Positions 23,439-33,051 are shown, counted from the stretch's first letter. The stretch is 64,000 nt of DNA from Krasilnikovia cinnamomea (GCF_004217545.1 NZ_SHKY01000001.1:4464001-4528000); one strand, 5' to 3'. The notes: generated from the sequence alone by a model not told the origin. Program-made: numbers and translations.

Positions 23439-25199
23439 GTGACGACCGTTGCGCCGAAGCCGATCGTGACCCGGCCCTACCCGGTCCGACGGCAGGTCAA
23501 GGGTTCGGCGATCGCGCGGGCCCTGCGCACGACGGACGCGAAGCAGATCGGGATCATGTACATGATCACGTCGTTCGTGTTCTTCATGCTGGGTGGTCTG
23601 ATGGCGCTGCTGATGCGCGCCGAGCTGGCCCGCCCCGGGATGCAGTTCCTCTCCCCGGAGCAGTACAACCAGCTGTTCACCATGCACGGCACGATCATGC
23701 TGCTGTTCTTCGCCACCCCGATCGTGTTCGCGTTCGCGAACTTCGTGGTGCCGATCCAGATCGGCGCGCCGGACGTGGCGTTCCCGCGACTCAACTCGTT
23801 CGCGTACTGGCTGTACCTGTTCGGTGGCACGATCACCATCGCCGGGTTCATCACGCCCGGCGGCGCGGCCGACTTCGGGTGGTTCGCGTACACGCCGCTC
23901 AGTGACGGGCTGCACTCGCCCGGCGTGGGCGGCAACATGTGGGTGGTCGGCCTGGCCCTGTCCGGTCTGGGCACCATCCTCGGCGGCGTCAACATGATCA
24001 CCACGATCCTGACGCTGCGCGCGCCCGGCATGACGATGTTCCGGATGCCGATCATGACCTGGAACATCCTGGTCACCAGCCTCCTGGTGATCATGGTGTT
24101 CCCGTTCCTGGCCGCCGCGCTGTTCGCGCTGGCCGCCGACCGCGTCCTCGGCGCCCACGTCTTCGACGTCGCCACCGGCGGGCCGATGCTCTGGCAGCAC
24201 CTCTTCTGGTTCTTCGGCCATCCCGAGGTGTACATCATCGCGCTGCCGTTCTTCGGCATCATCACCGAGGTCATCCCGGTGTTCAGCCGCAAGCCGGTGT
24301 TCGGCTACAAGGGCCTGGTGGCGGCGACCCTGCTGATCGCGGCGCTGTCGATGAGCGTGTGGGCGCACCACATGTTCGTCACCGGGCAGGTGCTGCTGCC
24401 GTTCTTCAGCTTCCTGAGCTTCCTCATCGCGGTCCCGACCGGCATGAAGTTCTTCGTCTGGATCGGCACGATGTGGCGCGGCCAGATCAGCTTCGAGACG
24501 CCGATGCTGTTCGCGCTCGGCTTCCTCGTGACGTTCCTCTTCGGCGGCCTGTCCGGCGTGCTGCTGGCCGCCCCGCCGATCGACTTCCACGTCTCCGACT
24601 CGTACTTCGTCATCGCTCACTTCCACTACGTGCTGTTCGGCACGATCGTGTTCGCGGTGTTCGCCGGCATCTACTTCTGGTTCCCGAAGATGTTCGGCCG
24701 GATGCTCGACGAGCGGCTCGGCAAGGTGCACTTCTGGCTCACGTTCATCGGCTTCCACGCGACGTTCCTGGTGCAGCACTGGCTCGGCACCGAGGGCATG
24801 CCCCGCCGGTACGCCGACTACCTGGCCGGTGACGGGTTCACGTTCCTGAACATGTGGTCGACCATCGGCTCGTTCGTCCTGGGCCTGTCGACGCTGCCGT
24901 TCATCTACAACGTGTGGAAGTCGTACAAGGTCGGCGAGCTGGTGACCGTGGACGACCCGTGGGGCCACGGCAACTCGCTGGAGTGGGCGACCAGTTGCCC
25001 GCCGCCGCTGCGCAACTTCGACCGCATGCCGCGCATCCGCTCGGAGCGCCCGGCGTTCGACGCCAAGTTCCCCGAGCTGGCGGCCGGCGGCCAGTCCATC
25101 GCGGGCCCGCCGGAGGGCGGCGCGAAGCCGCTGACCGCCGAGTCGGACGGTGGCGCCACGTACCGCGAGGACATCGGCAGCAACCGCGACAAGCCCTGA
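23439..25199 (+). CDS. ctaD: cytochrome c oxidase subunit I
   Basis: A protein of 586 residues from GTG 23439, with GGAGG 8 bases upstream; a GTG 30 bases earlier is less likely. It has the twelve membrane helices of the aa3 oxidase core. Metal ligands are visible: MHGTIMLLFF (heme a), HLFWFFGHPEVYII (CuB His and crosslinked Tyr), WAHHMF (CuB) and HFHYVLFG (both hemes). It performs oxygen reduction and proton pumping. The other oxidase genes are not adjacent, as is common in actinomycetes. The C-terminal 60 residues are cytosolic and charged. Confidence 0.95.
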   Translation: MTTVAPKPIVTRPYPVRRQVKGSAIARALRTTDAKQIGIMYMITSFVFFMLGGLMALLMRAELARPGMQFLSPEQYNQLFTMHGTIMLLFFATPIVFAFANFVVPIQIGAPDVAFPRLNSFAYWLYLFGGTITIAGFITPGGAADFGWFAYTPLSDGLHSPGVGGNMWVVGLALSGLGTILGGVNMITTILTLRAPGMTMFRMPIMTWNILVTSLLVIMVFPFLAAALFALAADRVLGAHVFDVATGGPMLWQHLFWFFGHPEVYIIALPFFGIITEVIPVFSRKPVFGYKGLVAATLLIAALSMSVWAHHMFVTGQVLLPFFSFLSFLIAVPTGMKFFVWIGTMWRGQISFETPMLFALGFLVTFLFGGLSGVLLAAPPIDFHVSDSYFVIAHFHYVLFGTIVFAVFAGIYFWFPKMFGRMLDERLGKVHFWLTFIGFHATFLVQHWLGTEGMPRRYADYLAGDGFTFLNMWSTIGSFVLGLSTLPFIYNVWKSYKVGELVTVDDPWGHGNSLEWATSCPPPLRNFDRMPRIRSERPAFDAKFPELAAGGQSIAGPPEGGAKPLTAESDGGATYREDIGSNRDKP

Positions 25200-25216
25200 T
25201 CCACCCAGAACGCCAC

Positions 25217-25256
25217 ACGGCCCGCCCTGCGACCCGCGGGGCGGGCCGTCTTCGTT
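25217..25256 (+). terminator. hairpin terminator after ctaD
   Basis: A 10-bp perfect stem, ACGGCCCGCC (25217-25226) with GGCGGGCCGT (25240-25249), followed by CTTCGTT. It lies 18 bases after the ctaD stop. The remaining bases up to 25407 hold nothing recognisable. Confidence 0.75.
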
Positions 25257-25407
25257 CGCCCGCCACTCGGGTCATACCGTCGCCGGCCAGTTCTAGTGAT
25301 CTTGAGAATTTCGGGTTCGAAGCTCACCCGAAGTCCTCACCTTTCGCGGCGACCCCGCTCCAACGCGACCTCGGGTCGCACCGCTTCTAGACGCGGATGG
25401 TGGGTGG

Positions 25408-26760
25408 TCAGGGGCGGCCGGTGCCTGCCACGTTGACCGTGCCGGTGGCCTCCGTCGTCGCCATGACCTGGTCGACCCCGGCGTGGTCGGGTGGGAGGAC
25501 CTTGCCGGAGCCGCGCGACACCTTGGCGGACGGTTCGGTGGGTGTGCCCGCCTGGGCTGGCGTGGCGGCTGGGGGCTCGGTGGGCCGGGTGGGGGAGCGG
25601 TGTCGGAGCTGGGCGGGCAGGGCCAGCAGCGCCACGAGCACCCCCACGATGCCGACCGCCGCGAACCCCCACGGCGGGGACAGGGTGTCCATCACCACGC
25701 CGGCCAGCGGCGCGCCCAGCGCCACCCCGACGGTCAGCGACGAATTGTGCAGGCCCATCGCCTCGCCCCGGGCGGCGGCGGGGGCCAGCCGGCTCACCAC
25801 GTCGGCGGTTGCGGTGATCGTCGGGGCGCACAGCGCACCCGCCGGGATGAGCATCAGCGCCAGCAGCCACCAGTGGTCGCCGCCCAGACCCACCGGGATG
25901 GTGAACAGCGCCATCGGGGCGAACAGCGCCAGCGGCGGCAGCCCGCGCCGCACCGTGCCGTACGCGAAGCCGCCCAGCAGCGAATACGCCGCCCAGAGGC
26001 CCAGCACCGCACCGGTCCACTCCAGCTCGCCGGTGGAGCGCAGCACCGCCACCACGGCCACGTCCGTGCCGCTGAGCACCAGCGTGGCGGCCGCGGTGAC
26101 CGCCAGCACCGCCACCAGCCGTGGCCGCAGCCAGGAGCGCCGGGGCACCCGCACACCGGCCGAGACCGGCGCCTCGTCGGCGCTGCGGATCGCCGGGTCG
26201 AGCAGGTAGAGCCCCACCCCGGAAACGAGGATGCCCGCACCGACCGCCAGCATCCCGGCCCGCGCGCCCGCCGTCGTGGCGACAAAGACCCCGAGCGCCG
26301 GGCCGGCCATGAACGACAGCTCCGTGGTGATCGAGTCGAGGGCGAACGCGGGCAGCCGGTGCGACTCGGGGGTGAGCGCGGTGATGGACTGCCGCGCGAC
26401 CGCGAACACCGGCAGTGTCAGGAAGCCGCCCACCAGCGCGGCCAGCACCAGGGTCCAGTACGGCATGGCCTGTGCGGCGGCCCAGAAGGCGACCTCGGCG
26501 ACCGTGGTCAGCACCAGGATCGGCCGCAGGCCGCGACGGTCCATGACGCGGCCCAGCACCGGGGCCCCGAACGAGCCGCCGACGGTGAACGCGGCGCCGA
26601 CCAGCCCGGCGGCGCCGTACCCGCGGCCCAGGTCCTGCACGACGTGCAGGGTGAGGACCACCGGGCCGGCGGTCACGGGGATGCGGGCGAGCGTCGCCAC
26701 GGTCAGCAGCGGACGCATCCCGCGCAGGGCAAGCGTCTCCCGGTAAGGCGTGAGTGTCAT
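25408..26760 (-). CDS. MFS transporter
   Basis: A protein of 450 residues from ATG 26760. Twelve hydrophobic segments are seen, with the MFS loop GRVMDRRGLRPILVLTT between helices 2 and 3 and a second-half repeat (GLHNSSLTVGVALGAPLAGV). The C-terminal 70 residues are cytosolic, Pro/Thr-rich and disordered. The set PVLTL and ESHRLPAFALDSI resembles drug- or metabolite-efflux members. It lies close to NAD-salvage genes on the same strand, but its substrate is unknown. Confidence 0.85.
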   Translation of the reverse strand: MTLTPYRETLALRGMRPLLTVATLARIPVTAGPVVLTLHVVQDLGRGYGAAGLVGAAFTVGGSFGAPVLGRVMDRRGLRPILVLTTVAEVAFWAAAQAMPYWTLVLAALVGGFLTLPVFAVARQSITALTPESHRLPAFALDSITTELSFMAGPALGVFVATTAGARAGMLAVGAGILVSGVGLYLLDPAIRSADEAPVSAGVRVPRRSWLRPRLVAVLAVTAAATLVLSGTDVAVVAVLRSTGELEWTGAVLGLWAAYSLLGGFAYGTVRRGLPPLALFAPMALFTIPVGLGGDHWWLLALMLIPAGALCAPTITATADVVSRLAPAAARGEAMGLHNSSLTVGVALGAPLAGVVMDTLSPPWGFAAVGIVGVLVALLALPAQLRHRSPTRPTEPPAATPAQAGTPTEPSAKVSRGSGKVLPPDHAGVDQVMATTEATGTVNVAGTGRP

Positions 26761-26818
26761 GTCGGTCCTGTCCTCCGACTTGCCAGTCTCCGCCCGGGGT
26801 ACGACAACCCCAACCGGA

Positions 26819-27394
26819 TTAGACGGAGGTCACCACGGGTGTGCCGGTTGTGGCCACCGAGGCGGTCCGGAACTGCTCCAGGGCGGCCTCGGTGGTGGCC
26901 GGCGCCACCCCGGCGGTCAGATCCAGCAGCACGGTGGTGGCGAAACCCGCGGCCGCGGCGTCCAGGGCGGTGGCCCGTACGCAATGATCTGTGGCGATGC
27001 CCACGACGTCGACCGAGGTCACGTCGCGGGCGCGCAACCAGTCCGCGAGGGTCTGCCCGTCGGCGGTGCGGCCCTCGAAGCCGGAGTACGCGGCCGCGTG
27101 CGCCCCCTTGTGGAACACCGCCTCCACCCGGTCGGTCTCCAGGCCGGGGTGGAAGTCCGCGCCGCTGGTGCCCGCCACGCAGTGCGCCGGCCAGGAGTCG
27201 ACGAAGTCCGGCGGGTCACCGAAGTGGGCGCCCGGGTCGACGTGGTAGTCCTTGGTCGCCACGACGTGGTCCCAGCCGCCCGTGGCCAGCGCCCGGGAGA
27301 TGCCGCCGGCCACGGCGGCGCCGCCGCCGACCGCCAGCGAGCCGCCCTCGCAGAAGTCGTTCTGCACGTCGACGATGATGAGTGCGCGGGACAC
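26819..27394 (-). CDS. pncA: nicotinamidase (isochorismatase-like hydrolase)
   Basis: A protein of 191 residues from GTG 27394, with GGAGG upstream. The catalytic triad is present: Asp in VDVQNDFCEGGSLAV, Lys in ATKDYHVDPGAHF, Cys in VGIATDHCVRATALDA. The metal ligands DYHVDPGAHF are those of nicotinamidase. It hydrolyses nicotinamide to nicotinate. It lies 11 bases downstream of pncB, whose product uses nicotinate, so the pair forms an NAD-salvage operon. Confidence 0.9.
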   Translation of the reverse strand: MSRALIIVDVQNDFCEGGSLAVGGGAAVAGGISRALATGGWDHVVATKDYHVDPGAHFGDPPDFVDSWPAHCVAGTSGADFHPGLETDRVEAVFHKGAHAAAYSGFEGRTADGQTLADWLRARDVTSVDVVGIATDHCVRATALDAAAAGFATTVLLDLTAGVAPATTEAALEQFRTASVATTGTPVVTSV

Positions 27395-27405
27395 GGTGCC
27401 TCCGA

Positions 27406-28692
27406 TCAGGTGGTCGGGACGATGGTGACGGGGATGGCCGGGTCGCCCGCGGACAGCTTGAGACCCTCCCACGGGATCGAGATGAGGCACTGGCGCAGGT
27501 GCTCGCGGGACTCGGCCAGCGGCACCGGGTCGAGGATCTCCCCGCCGACGACGTAGGAGCGCTGCAGCAGCCGGTCGTTCGGCCGGTGGTCGGGCACGCC
27601 CTGGGAGACCACGATCTCCTCGGTGGCCGTACCCGTGGGCTTGTGCCGCCGGACCGCGGTCTTGCGGCCGCCGACGGTGGCCTTGTTCTCCGAGCGCTTC
27701 ACCACGGGGCGGCCCTCGACCTCGACCAGCTTGTACACCAGCCCGGCGGTGGGGGCGCCGGAGCCGGCGACCACGGCGGTGCCCGCGCCGTACATGTCGA
27801 CCGGTTCGGCGGCGAGGGTGGCGATCGAGTACTCGTCCATGTCACCGGAGACGATGATCTTCGTTTCGGTGGCGCCGAGCGAGTCGAGCAGCTCCCGCGA
27901 GTGCCCGGCCAGCACCGACAGGTCGCCCGAGTCGATGCGCACCGCCCGCAGGTCCGGCCCCGCCACCGCGATCGCGTTGCGGATGCCCTGCGCGATGTCG
28001 TACGTGTCCACCAGCAGCGTGGTGTTCTTGCCCAGCGCCGCCACCTGCGAGGCGAAGGCCGCCGACTCGTCGTCGTGCAGCAGGGTGAAGGCGTGCGCCG
28101 AGGTGCCCGTCGTCGGGATGCCGTACTTCGCGCCCGCGGCCAGATTGGACGTGGAGGCGAAACCGGCCAGGTAGGCGGCGCGGGCCGCGGCCACCGCGGC
28201 GGCCTCATGGGTACGGCGTGAGCCCATCTCGATGATCGGCCGGCCGCGGGCCGCGGTGACCATCCGGGCCGCCGCCGCGGCGACCGCGCAGTCGTGGTTG
28301 AGCACCGACAGCAGCAGCGTCTCCAGCACCACGCACTCGGCGAACGTGCCGGACACCGTGAGGATCGGCGAGCCGGGGAAGAACAGCTCGCCCTCGGCGT
28401 ACCCGTCGATGTCGCCGGTGAAGCGGTAGTCGGCCAGCCATCGCGCGGTGGTCTCGTCGACGATGCCGGCCCGGCGCAGGAACTCCACCTCGGCCTCGGC
28501 GAAGCGGAAGTCGCGGATCAGCTCGGCCAGCCGCCCCGGTCCGGCGACGACGCCGTAGCGGCGTCCGGACGGCAGCCGCCGGGCGAAGACCTCGAAGACG
28601 CAGCGACGGTCGGCGGTGCCGTCCTTGAGGGCGGCGCTGACCATGGTCAGCTCGTACTGGTCGGTCAGCAGGGCGGATGGGTACGCGGTCAC
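27406..28692 (-). CDS. pncB: nicotinate phosphoribosyltransferase
   Basis: A protein of 428 residues from GTG 28692. It follows the NAPRTase family throughout: TDQYELTMVSAAL at the start, VFEVFARRLPSGRRYGVVAG, the active-site segment MGSRRTHEAAA, RIDSGDLSVLA and IIVSGDMDEYSI for phosphoribosyl binding. It makes nicotinate mononucleotide from nicotinate and PRPP. In mycobacteria pncB1 lies next to clpS; here a LAL regulator sits between them. Confidence 0.93.
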   Translation of the reverse strand: MTAYPSALLTDQYELTMVSAALKDGTADRRCVFEVFARRLPSGRRYGVVAGPGRLAELIRDFRFAEAEVEFLRRAGIVDETTARWLADYRFTGDIDGYAEGELFFPGSPILTVSGTFAECVVLETLLLSVLNHDCAVAAAAARMVTAARGRPIIEMGSRRTHEAAAVAAARAAYLAGFASTSNLAAGAKYGIPTTGTSAHAFTLLHDDESAAFASQVAALGKNTTLLVDTYDIAQGIRNAIAVAGPDLRAVRIDSGDLSVLAGHSRELLDSLGATETKIIVSGDMDEYSIATLAAEPVDMYGAGTAVVAGSGAPTAGLVYKLVEVEGRPVVKRSENKATVGGRKTAVRRHKPTGTATEEIVVSQGVPDHRPNDRLLQRSYVVGGEILDPVPLAESREHLRQCLISIPWEGLKLSAGDPAIPVTIVPTT

Positions 28693-28701
28693 GGTCCCAC
28701 C

Positions 28702-31317
28702 CTATTGCGGCAGGGATCGAAGCGCGGGGGCGAGTTCCGTGCGCCCGCTGACCCCGAGCTTCGCGTACACCCGTTGCAGGTGGTTCTCCACCGTGCGCGG
28801 GGACAGGAACAGGCTGTCGGCGATCTCCCGGCTGCGGGCGCCTGCGGCGGCCAGCTCGGCCACCTGCCGTTCCCGGCTGGTCAGCGCGGGCTGCACCGAG
28901 CGCAGCGGCGGCGTCCCCAGCGTGTCGCAGGCGGCCAGCGCGTCCGCCAGCACCTGGTTCGCGGCCAGCGCGCGCGGATCACGGACCGCGCGGAACAGGC
29001 GCAACGCGGTCGCGGCGGCCTCCGCGGCGAACACCAGGTAGCCGTGGGCGGCGAAGTCCCGCGCGACCGCGTACAGCGCCCCGGGGTCGTGGGTCGCGGC
29101 TGCGCGCGCGTGCCGCAGCAGCAGCGGTGCCGCCGGGCCACCCGGGACCTCGGCCACCAACGCGGCCATCCGGTCGGCGGCCAGCTCCGCGCGGCCCAGC
29201 CGGACCACGTCGTGCCAGGCCAGCAGCTCGTACCCCGCGAAACCGTCGGTACGCAGCCGCCCGGCCAGCTCCGTCAGCACCCGCACCGCGCCGGTCAGGT
29301 CGCCCGCGCACGCGGCGGTCCACGCCCGGGCGGTCGCGTGCCACGGGTAGAACAGCCGCTCGCAGGCGCCACCGGCCGCCTCGGCGCTGGCCATCGCGGA
29401 GGTGGCGAGGGCGAGGTCGCCGCGCACGGCGGCGCTCAGCGCCCGGGCGGCGTGCCCGAGGCCCTCGTACCGTCCGTGCGCGGACAGCGCGGCGCACGCC
29501 TGCTCGGCGGCGCGCAGGGCGTCCGCGGTGCGCCCGCGCAGCCGGGCGCTGTGCGCCTGCAGCAGCGCCACCCAGCCGGTGCCGAAGCCGAAGCCGCCGG
29601 TCTGCGCGAGGTCCGCGAACTCCGCGGTGAGGATCTCGTCGAGCGCGGCCAGGTCGAGGGCGACGCTGACCCGGGTGCCGACCGTGACGGGCAGCAGGAA
29701 GTGCAGCGCGGGCGAGTCACGCCACCAGGCCGGGGCGTCCGCTTGGATCCGCGCGATCAGGTCGGCGCTGTGCCGCGGGTGGCCCGAGGCGGCGGCCAGC
29801 AGCGCCTGGGCACAGTGGGCCAGGTTGCGCGCCGATGCCCCGGCGGCGGGGGCGGACAGTACGGCGGCGGTCAGCTCGCGGGCCCGCTCCAGTTGGTTGA
29901 GCTGCAGGCGCATCACGGCCTCGACCGCGCGTACCTGGGCCGCCGCGCCGGGCTCGGTGACGGTTGCCGCGGCCAGGTCGTCGGCGGCCCCGGCCTGGCC
30001 GAGCCCCCAGAACGCCACCGTCGCCCGCAGCGCGACCGGGCGGCCGGAGGCGGCGTCCGCGCTGCCGTCCTGGCGTTCGCCGCGGTCCAGAGCGGCCTGG
30101 GCCTCGTGGGGGCGTCCGGCCAGCAGCAGGGCCGTGGCCAGCAGTTCGGTCGCCGGGTATCCGGCGCCCGCGTCCCGGGCGGCGGCTGCCAGCCGGTGGG
30201 TGAGCGTCAGGTCCAGCCGTCCGAACGCCTGGGCGGCCGCGTCGAGCAGCCGCGCGCCGTCCTGCGCGGTGCCGGAGTCCAGCCGCCACACCGCGACCCT
30301 GAGCAGGTCGTCGCGGCGCCGGGCGCCGGTGCGCTCGACCAGGTCGGCGAGGGTCGCCAGCAGGCGCCGGGTCCGGCTCACCGGGCACTGTCGGCGTACC
30401 ACCTCGCCGTACAGGGGGTGGGCGAGGCGGGCGGGGCGGCGGCGGCCGTCGCCGTGCACCCGGATGAGTTCGCGCTCCTCGGCAACCTCGACCGCGGCCG
30501 GGTCGGCGACCGCCAGCAGCGACGGCAGGCCGATCGGTTCCCCGAACGCGACCAGCTCCACCACGTCGCGTACGGCGGGGGCGAGCCCGCCGATGTGGGC
30601 GTCGACCAGGTCGGCGAGGCTGGGCGCGAGGGTGAGCCGCCCGGTCCAGCGCCAGACGCCGTACGCCCGGGTCATCTCGCCGCCGCCGCGGGCCGCCTGC
30701 ACCAGCTCGCGCAGCATGAGCGGGTTGCCGCTGGCCAGCTCGGTGAGGCGCTGCGCGGAACCGGCCTCCACCGGCCCGCCGAGCATGGCCGCCAGCAGTT
30801 CCTGGGAGCCGGCCGCGTCCAGCGGGCTCAGCTCGGCGTGCCCCACGAGGCCCTCGGTCCACAGCGCGCCGATCGGGGGCGGGACGGGCGCGGCGCCGCG
30901 CAGCGTGGCCAGCAGCGTCGCCCCCTGGCGGACGAGCAGATGCGCGAGGGCGGCCGACGCGGGGTCGAGCAGGTGCGCGTCGTCGACCGCCAGCACGATC
31001 GGCCGGCCGGCGGCCTCGGCGCGCAGGATGTCGAGCGCCCAGCGCAGCAGGCCGGCCTGGGACAGCCCGGCGGGCGGGTCCGGCGGCAGGACCTGGGCCA
31101 GTCCGCCGAAGGGCAGGCCGCATGCCGCGACGCTGGCGGCGGCCGTGAGCACGGCGTACCCGCCGGGGTCGAGGGTGGCGACGGCCTCGCGCAGCAGCCG
31201 GCTCTTGCCGACCCCGGCCGCGCCGCTGAGGATCAGCCCGCCCCGGCGCTGGTCGGTGGCGGTGGTGATGAGGCGGGCCAACTCGCCGGCCCGCCCGACG
31301 AACGCCCAGTCCCTCAC
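28702..31317 (-). CDS. LAL-type (large ATP-binding) LuxR family regulator
   Basis: A protein of 871 residues from ATG 31317. The N-terminus is an AAA-type NTPase: Walker A LSGAAGVGKSRLLREA (about 30-45) and Walker B IVLAVDDAHLLD (about 107-118). The middle 450 residues are TPR-like helices rich in alanine. The C-terminal 65 residues are a LuxR helix-turn-helix (LTSRERQVAELAAAGARSRE, then LSPRTVENHLQRVYAKLGV). Such proteins activate secondary-metabolite or sugar genes after binding an inducer. No obvious target cluster is adjacent. It ends 9 bases before pncB, so readthrough into NAD-salvage is possible. Confidence 0.9.
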   Translation of the reverse strand: MRDWAFVGRAGELARLITTATDQRRGGLILSGAAGVGKSRLLREAVATLDPGGYAVLTAAASVAACGLPFGGLAQVLPPDPPAGLSQAGLLRWALDILRAEAAGRPIVLAVDDAHLLDPASAALAHLLVRQGATLLATLRGAAPVPPPIGALWTEGLVGHAELSPLDAAGSQELLAAMLGGPVEAGSAQRLTELASGNPLMLRELVQAARGGGEMTRAYGVWRWTGRLTLAPSLADLVDAHIGGLAPAVRDVVELVAFGEPIGLPSLLAVADPAAVEVAEERELIRVHGDGRRRPARLAHPLYGEVVRRQCPVSRTRRLLATLADLVERTGARRRDDLLRVAVWRLDSGTAQDGARLLDAAAQAFGRLDLTLTHRLAAAARDAGAGYPATELLATALLLAGRPHEAQAALDRGERQDGSADAASGRPVALRATVAFWGLGQAGAADDLAAATVTEPGAAAQVRAVEAVMRLQLNQLERARELTAAVLSAPAAGASARNLAHCAQALLAAASGHPRHSADLIARIQADAPAWWRDSPALHFLLPVTVGTRVSVALDLAALDEILTAEFADLAQTGGFGFGTGWVALLQAHSARLRGRTADALRAAEQACAALSAHGRYEGLGHAARALSAAVRGDLALATSAMASAEAAGGACERLFYPWHATARAWTAACAGDLTGAVRVLTELAGRLRTDGFAGYELLAWHDVVRLGRAELAADRMAALVAEVPGGPAAPLLLRHARAAATHDPGALYAVARDFAAHGYLVFAAEAAATALRLFRAVRDPRALAANQVLADALAACDTLGTPPLRSVQPALTSRERQVAELAAAGARSREIADSLFLSPRTVENHLQRVYAKLGVSGRTELAPALRSLPQ

Positions 31318-31648
31318 CGCGACAGCATATCGATATCCGTCACTCCGATGTCACTGCGCGTGTCGTGTGCGGAAATGAGTAGCTGTGACATGAACGCTGA
31401 GTAACGTGACTGCTCGGCCGGAAGGGCCCGGCAACGTAGCGTTTCGCCGGGTGCGGTCCAGACGCGCCCGGGCCCGCCTGGCGGGGCGGCCCGGGCGGCC
31501 GCCATCCGGAGCCGAGCCGGAATCGGCAGTGCCGGGTGCGGCAGTGCCGGGTGCGGCGACCGTGATCGGGGGGCGCGGAATGGGGCGCGGGCCTCGACGC
31601 GGCGCTTCGGTTCCGCAACCGGGCGGATCCGGTGGCACGATGGGGGGC
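31318..31648. other. divergent intergenic region between LAL gene and clpS
   Basis: About 330 bases. The first 90 are less GC-rich and probably hold the promoter of the LAL gene. The rest is very GC-rich and includes a small direct repeat, AGTGCCGGGTGCGGC twice, around 31,527-31,558. No reliable promoter hexamers were found. Confidence 0.35.
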
Positions 31649-31939
31649 ATGGCATTGCCTCAGGTCGCTCCCGTCGAGACGCCGGAGATCGAGGAGGTGC
31701 CAGCGGACGATCGGCCGTGGGTCACCATCGTCTGGGACGATCCGGTCAATCTGATGTCGTACGTGACCTGGGTGTTCCAGAAGTTGTTCGGCTACAGCCA
31801 CGATCGGGCCGAGCAGTTGATGATGACGGTCCACACCGAGGGCAAGGCCGTGGTTTCCGCGGGAGCCCGGGAGCGGATGGAGTTGGACGCATCCCGGCTG
31901 CACGGATACGGTCTGTGGGCGACGGTAGACCAGGCGTGA
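31649..31939 (+). CDS. clpS: ATP-dependent Clp protease adaptor ClpS
   Basis: A protein of 96 residues from ATG 31649 (ATG 31640, three codons earlier, is also possible). Conserved ClpS features are present: WVTIVWDDPVNLMSYVTWVF, then YSHDRAEQLMMTVHTEGKAVV and ERMELDASRLHGYGLWATV. ClpS binds N-degron substrates and delivers them to ClpA/ClpC-ClpP. It is followed by a DUF2017 gene, as in Mycobacterium tuberculosis. Confidence 0.92.
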   Translation: MALPQVAPVETPEIEEVPADDRPWVTIVWDDPVNLMSYVTWVFQKLFGYSHDRAEQLMMTVHTEGKAVVSAGARERMELDASRLHGYGLWATVDQA

Positions 31940-31990
31940 CCGGGTAGTACCGGGACGGATCGGGCGGTGATGGGGCAGGTGGTCTGAGGA

Positions 31991-32491
31991 ATGTTCCGAC
32001 GCCACGGCAACCAGTGCGTGGCGACCTTCGCGGTGGACGAGGTCCGTGTGCTGCGCAAGGTCGCTGGCGAGATCGTCGGCCTGCTCATGGACGGCTTCGA
32101 CCACGGCGACCCGGTGGTCGACCGCCTCTTTCCGGACATCTATCCGGAGCGGCCCGACGACTCGGCCGAGTTCCGCCTGTACACCGAGGGTGACCTCAAG
32201 ACCGGCAAGATCGACCAGGCCGGTGCGATCCTCGCCGCGTTGCCCGACGACGGCCCCGGCGAGGTACGCCTCGACGGCGAGGAGGCGGAGGCGTGGCTGC
32301 GGGCCATCAACGACGCCCGCCTGGCCATGGGGGTGCGGCTCGACATCCGCTCCGGGACGGACCTGGGGGAGGAGCTGGACGACGCCGTGGCGGCCGATCC
32401 GACCTCCAGCCGCGTCTTCCAACTCTCCGTGTACGCCTACCTGGGGTACCTGCAGGAGTCTCTGCTCAACGCGCTTGTGGCGGTTCGCTGA
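31991..32491 (+). CDS. DUF2017 domain protein
   Basis: A protein of 166 residues from ATG 31991. It follows the actinobacterial DUF2017 family: FDEVRVLRKVAGEIVGLL-like start, PVVDRLFPDIYPERPDDSAE, and a C-terminal FQLSVYAYLGYLQESLLNAL. The family always neighbours clpS and mec in actinobacteria, but its function is unknown. It is helical and soluble. Confidence 0.9.
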   Translation: MFRRHGNQCVATFAVDEVRVLRKVAGEIVGLLMDGFDHGDPVVDRLFPDIYPERPDDSAEFRLYTEGDLKTGKIDQAGAILAALPDDGPGEVRLDGEEAEAWLRAINDARLAMGVRLDIRSGTDLGEELDDAVAADPTSSRVFQLSVYAYLGYLQESLLNALVAVR

Positions 32492-32548
32492 GGCGGGGTG
32501 AGCACGGCCACGCCCGGGGGCGCGGCCGGGCACGGTAATGTGAACACC

Positions 32549-32971
32549 GTGCTGACCATCGACAGCGCGATCCTTTCCGCGATCGTCGCCCACGCCCGCC
32601 GGGACCACCCCGACGAGGCCTGTGGCGTGGTGGCCGGACCGGCCGGCAGCGACCTGCCGACCCGCCACATCGCGATGGAGAATGCGGCCCGGTCGATGAC
32701 GTTCTACGAGTTCGACTCGATGGAGCAGCTACGGGTCTGGCGGGAGATGGACGAGCACGACGAGGAGCCGGTGGTGATCTACCACTCGCACACCGCGACG
32801 GAGGCGTACCCGTCCCGCACCGACATCTCGTTCGCGGGGGAGCCGGGCGCCCACTATCTGCTCGTCTCGACCCGTGAGCAAGACTCCGAGGAGATTCGCT
32901 CGTTCCGTATCGTGGACGGTGTGGTGACCGAGGAAGAGGTCAACATCGTGGATGCGACGGTGGACGCGTGA
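32549..32971 (+). CDS. mec: CysO-cysteine peptidase (JAMM/MPN+ family)
   Basis: A protein of 140 residues from GTG 32549; in-frame GTGs at 32498 and 32540 are possible. The JAMM zinc motif is complete: Glu23, His79-x-His81, then Ser89 and Asp92 (HSHTATEAYPSRTD). It corresponds to M. tuberculosis Mec, which cleaves cysteine from the C-terminus of the CysO carrier. It lies directly upstream of cysO and cysM, in the order known from mycobacteria. The stop overlaps a small frame (GTGA) that precedes cysO. Confidence 0.92.
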   Translation: MLTIDSAILSAIVAHARRDHPDEACGVVAGPAGSDLPTRHIAMENAARSMTFYEFDSMEQLRVWREMDEHDEEPVVIYHSHTATEAYPSRTDISFAGEPGAHYLLVSTREQDSEEIRSFRIVDGVVTEEEVNIVDATVDA

Positions 32972-33051
32972 AGGTGAGTACGGATGGCCACGCCGTCCAG
33001 TCGTACATGTTCGGGCAGACCCCGACGACGGTCGATTACGAGTGTCGCTGA
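32968..33051 (+). CDS. possible 27-residue leader peptide between mec and cysO
   Basis: A short frame from GTG 32968, overlapping the mec stop (GTGA), ends with TVDYECR and stop 65 bases before cysO. Its only cysteine codon is next to last. In mycobacteria some cysteine genes are preceded by Cys-rich short frames that act as attenuators; this one has only a single Cys codon, so that reading is weak. It could simply be chance. Confidence 0.3.
   Translation: MKVSTDGHAVQSYMFGQTPTTVDYECR

Noticed and set aside
28294..31404. A 1036-codon plus-strand frame opposite pncB and the LAL gene
   Set aside because: It has no recognisable domain and lies opposite two genes with complete motifs; it is an antisense artefact of GC-rich codons.
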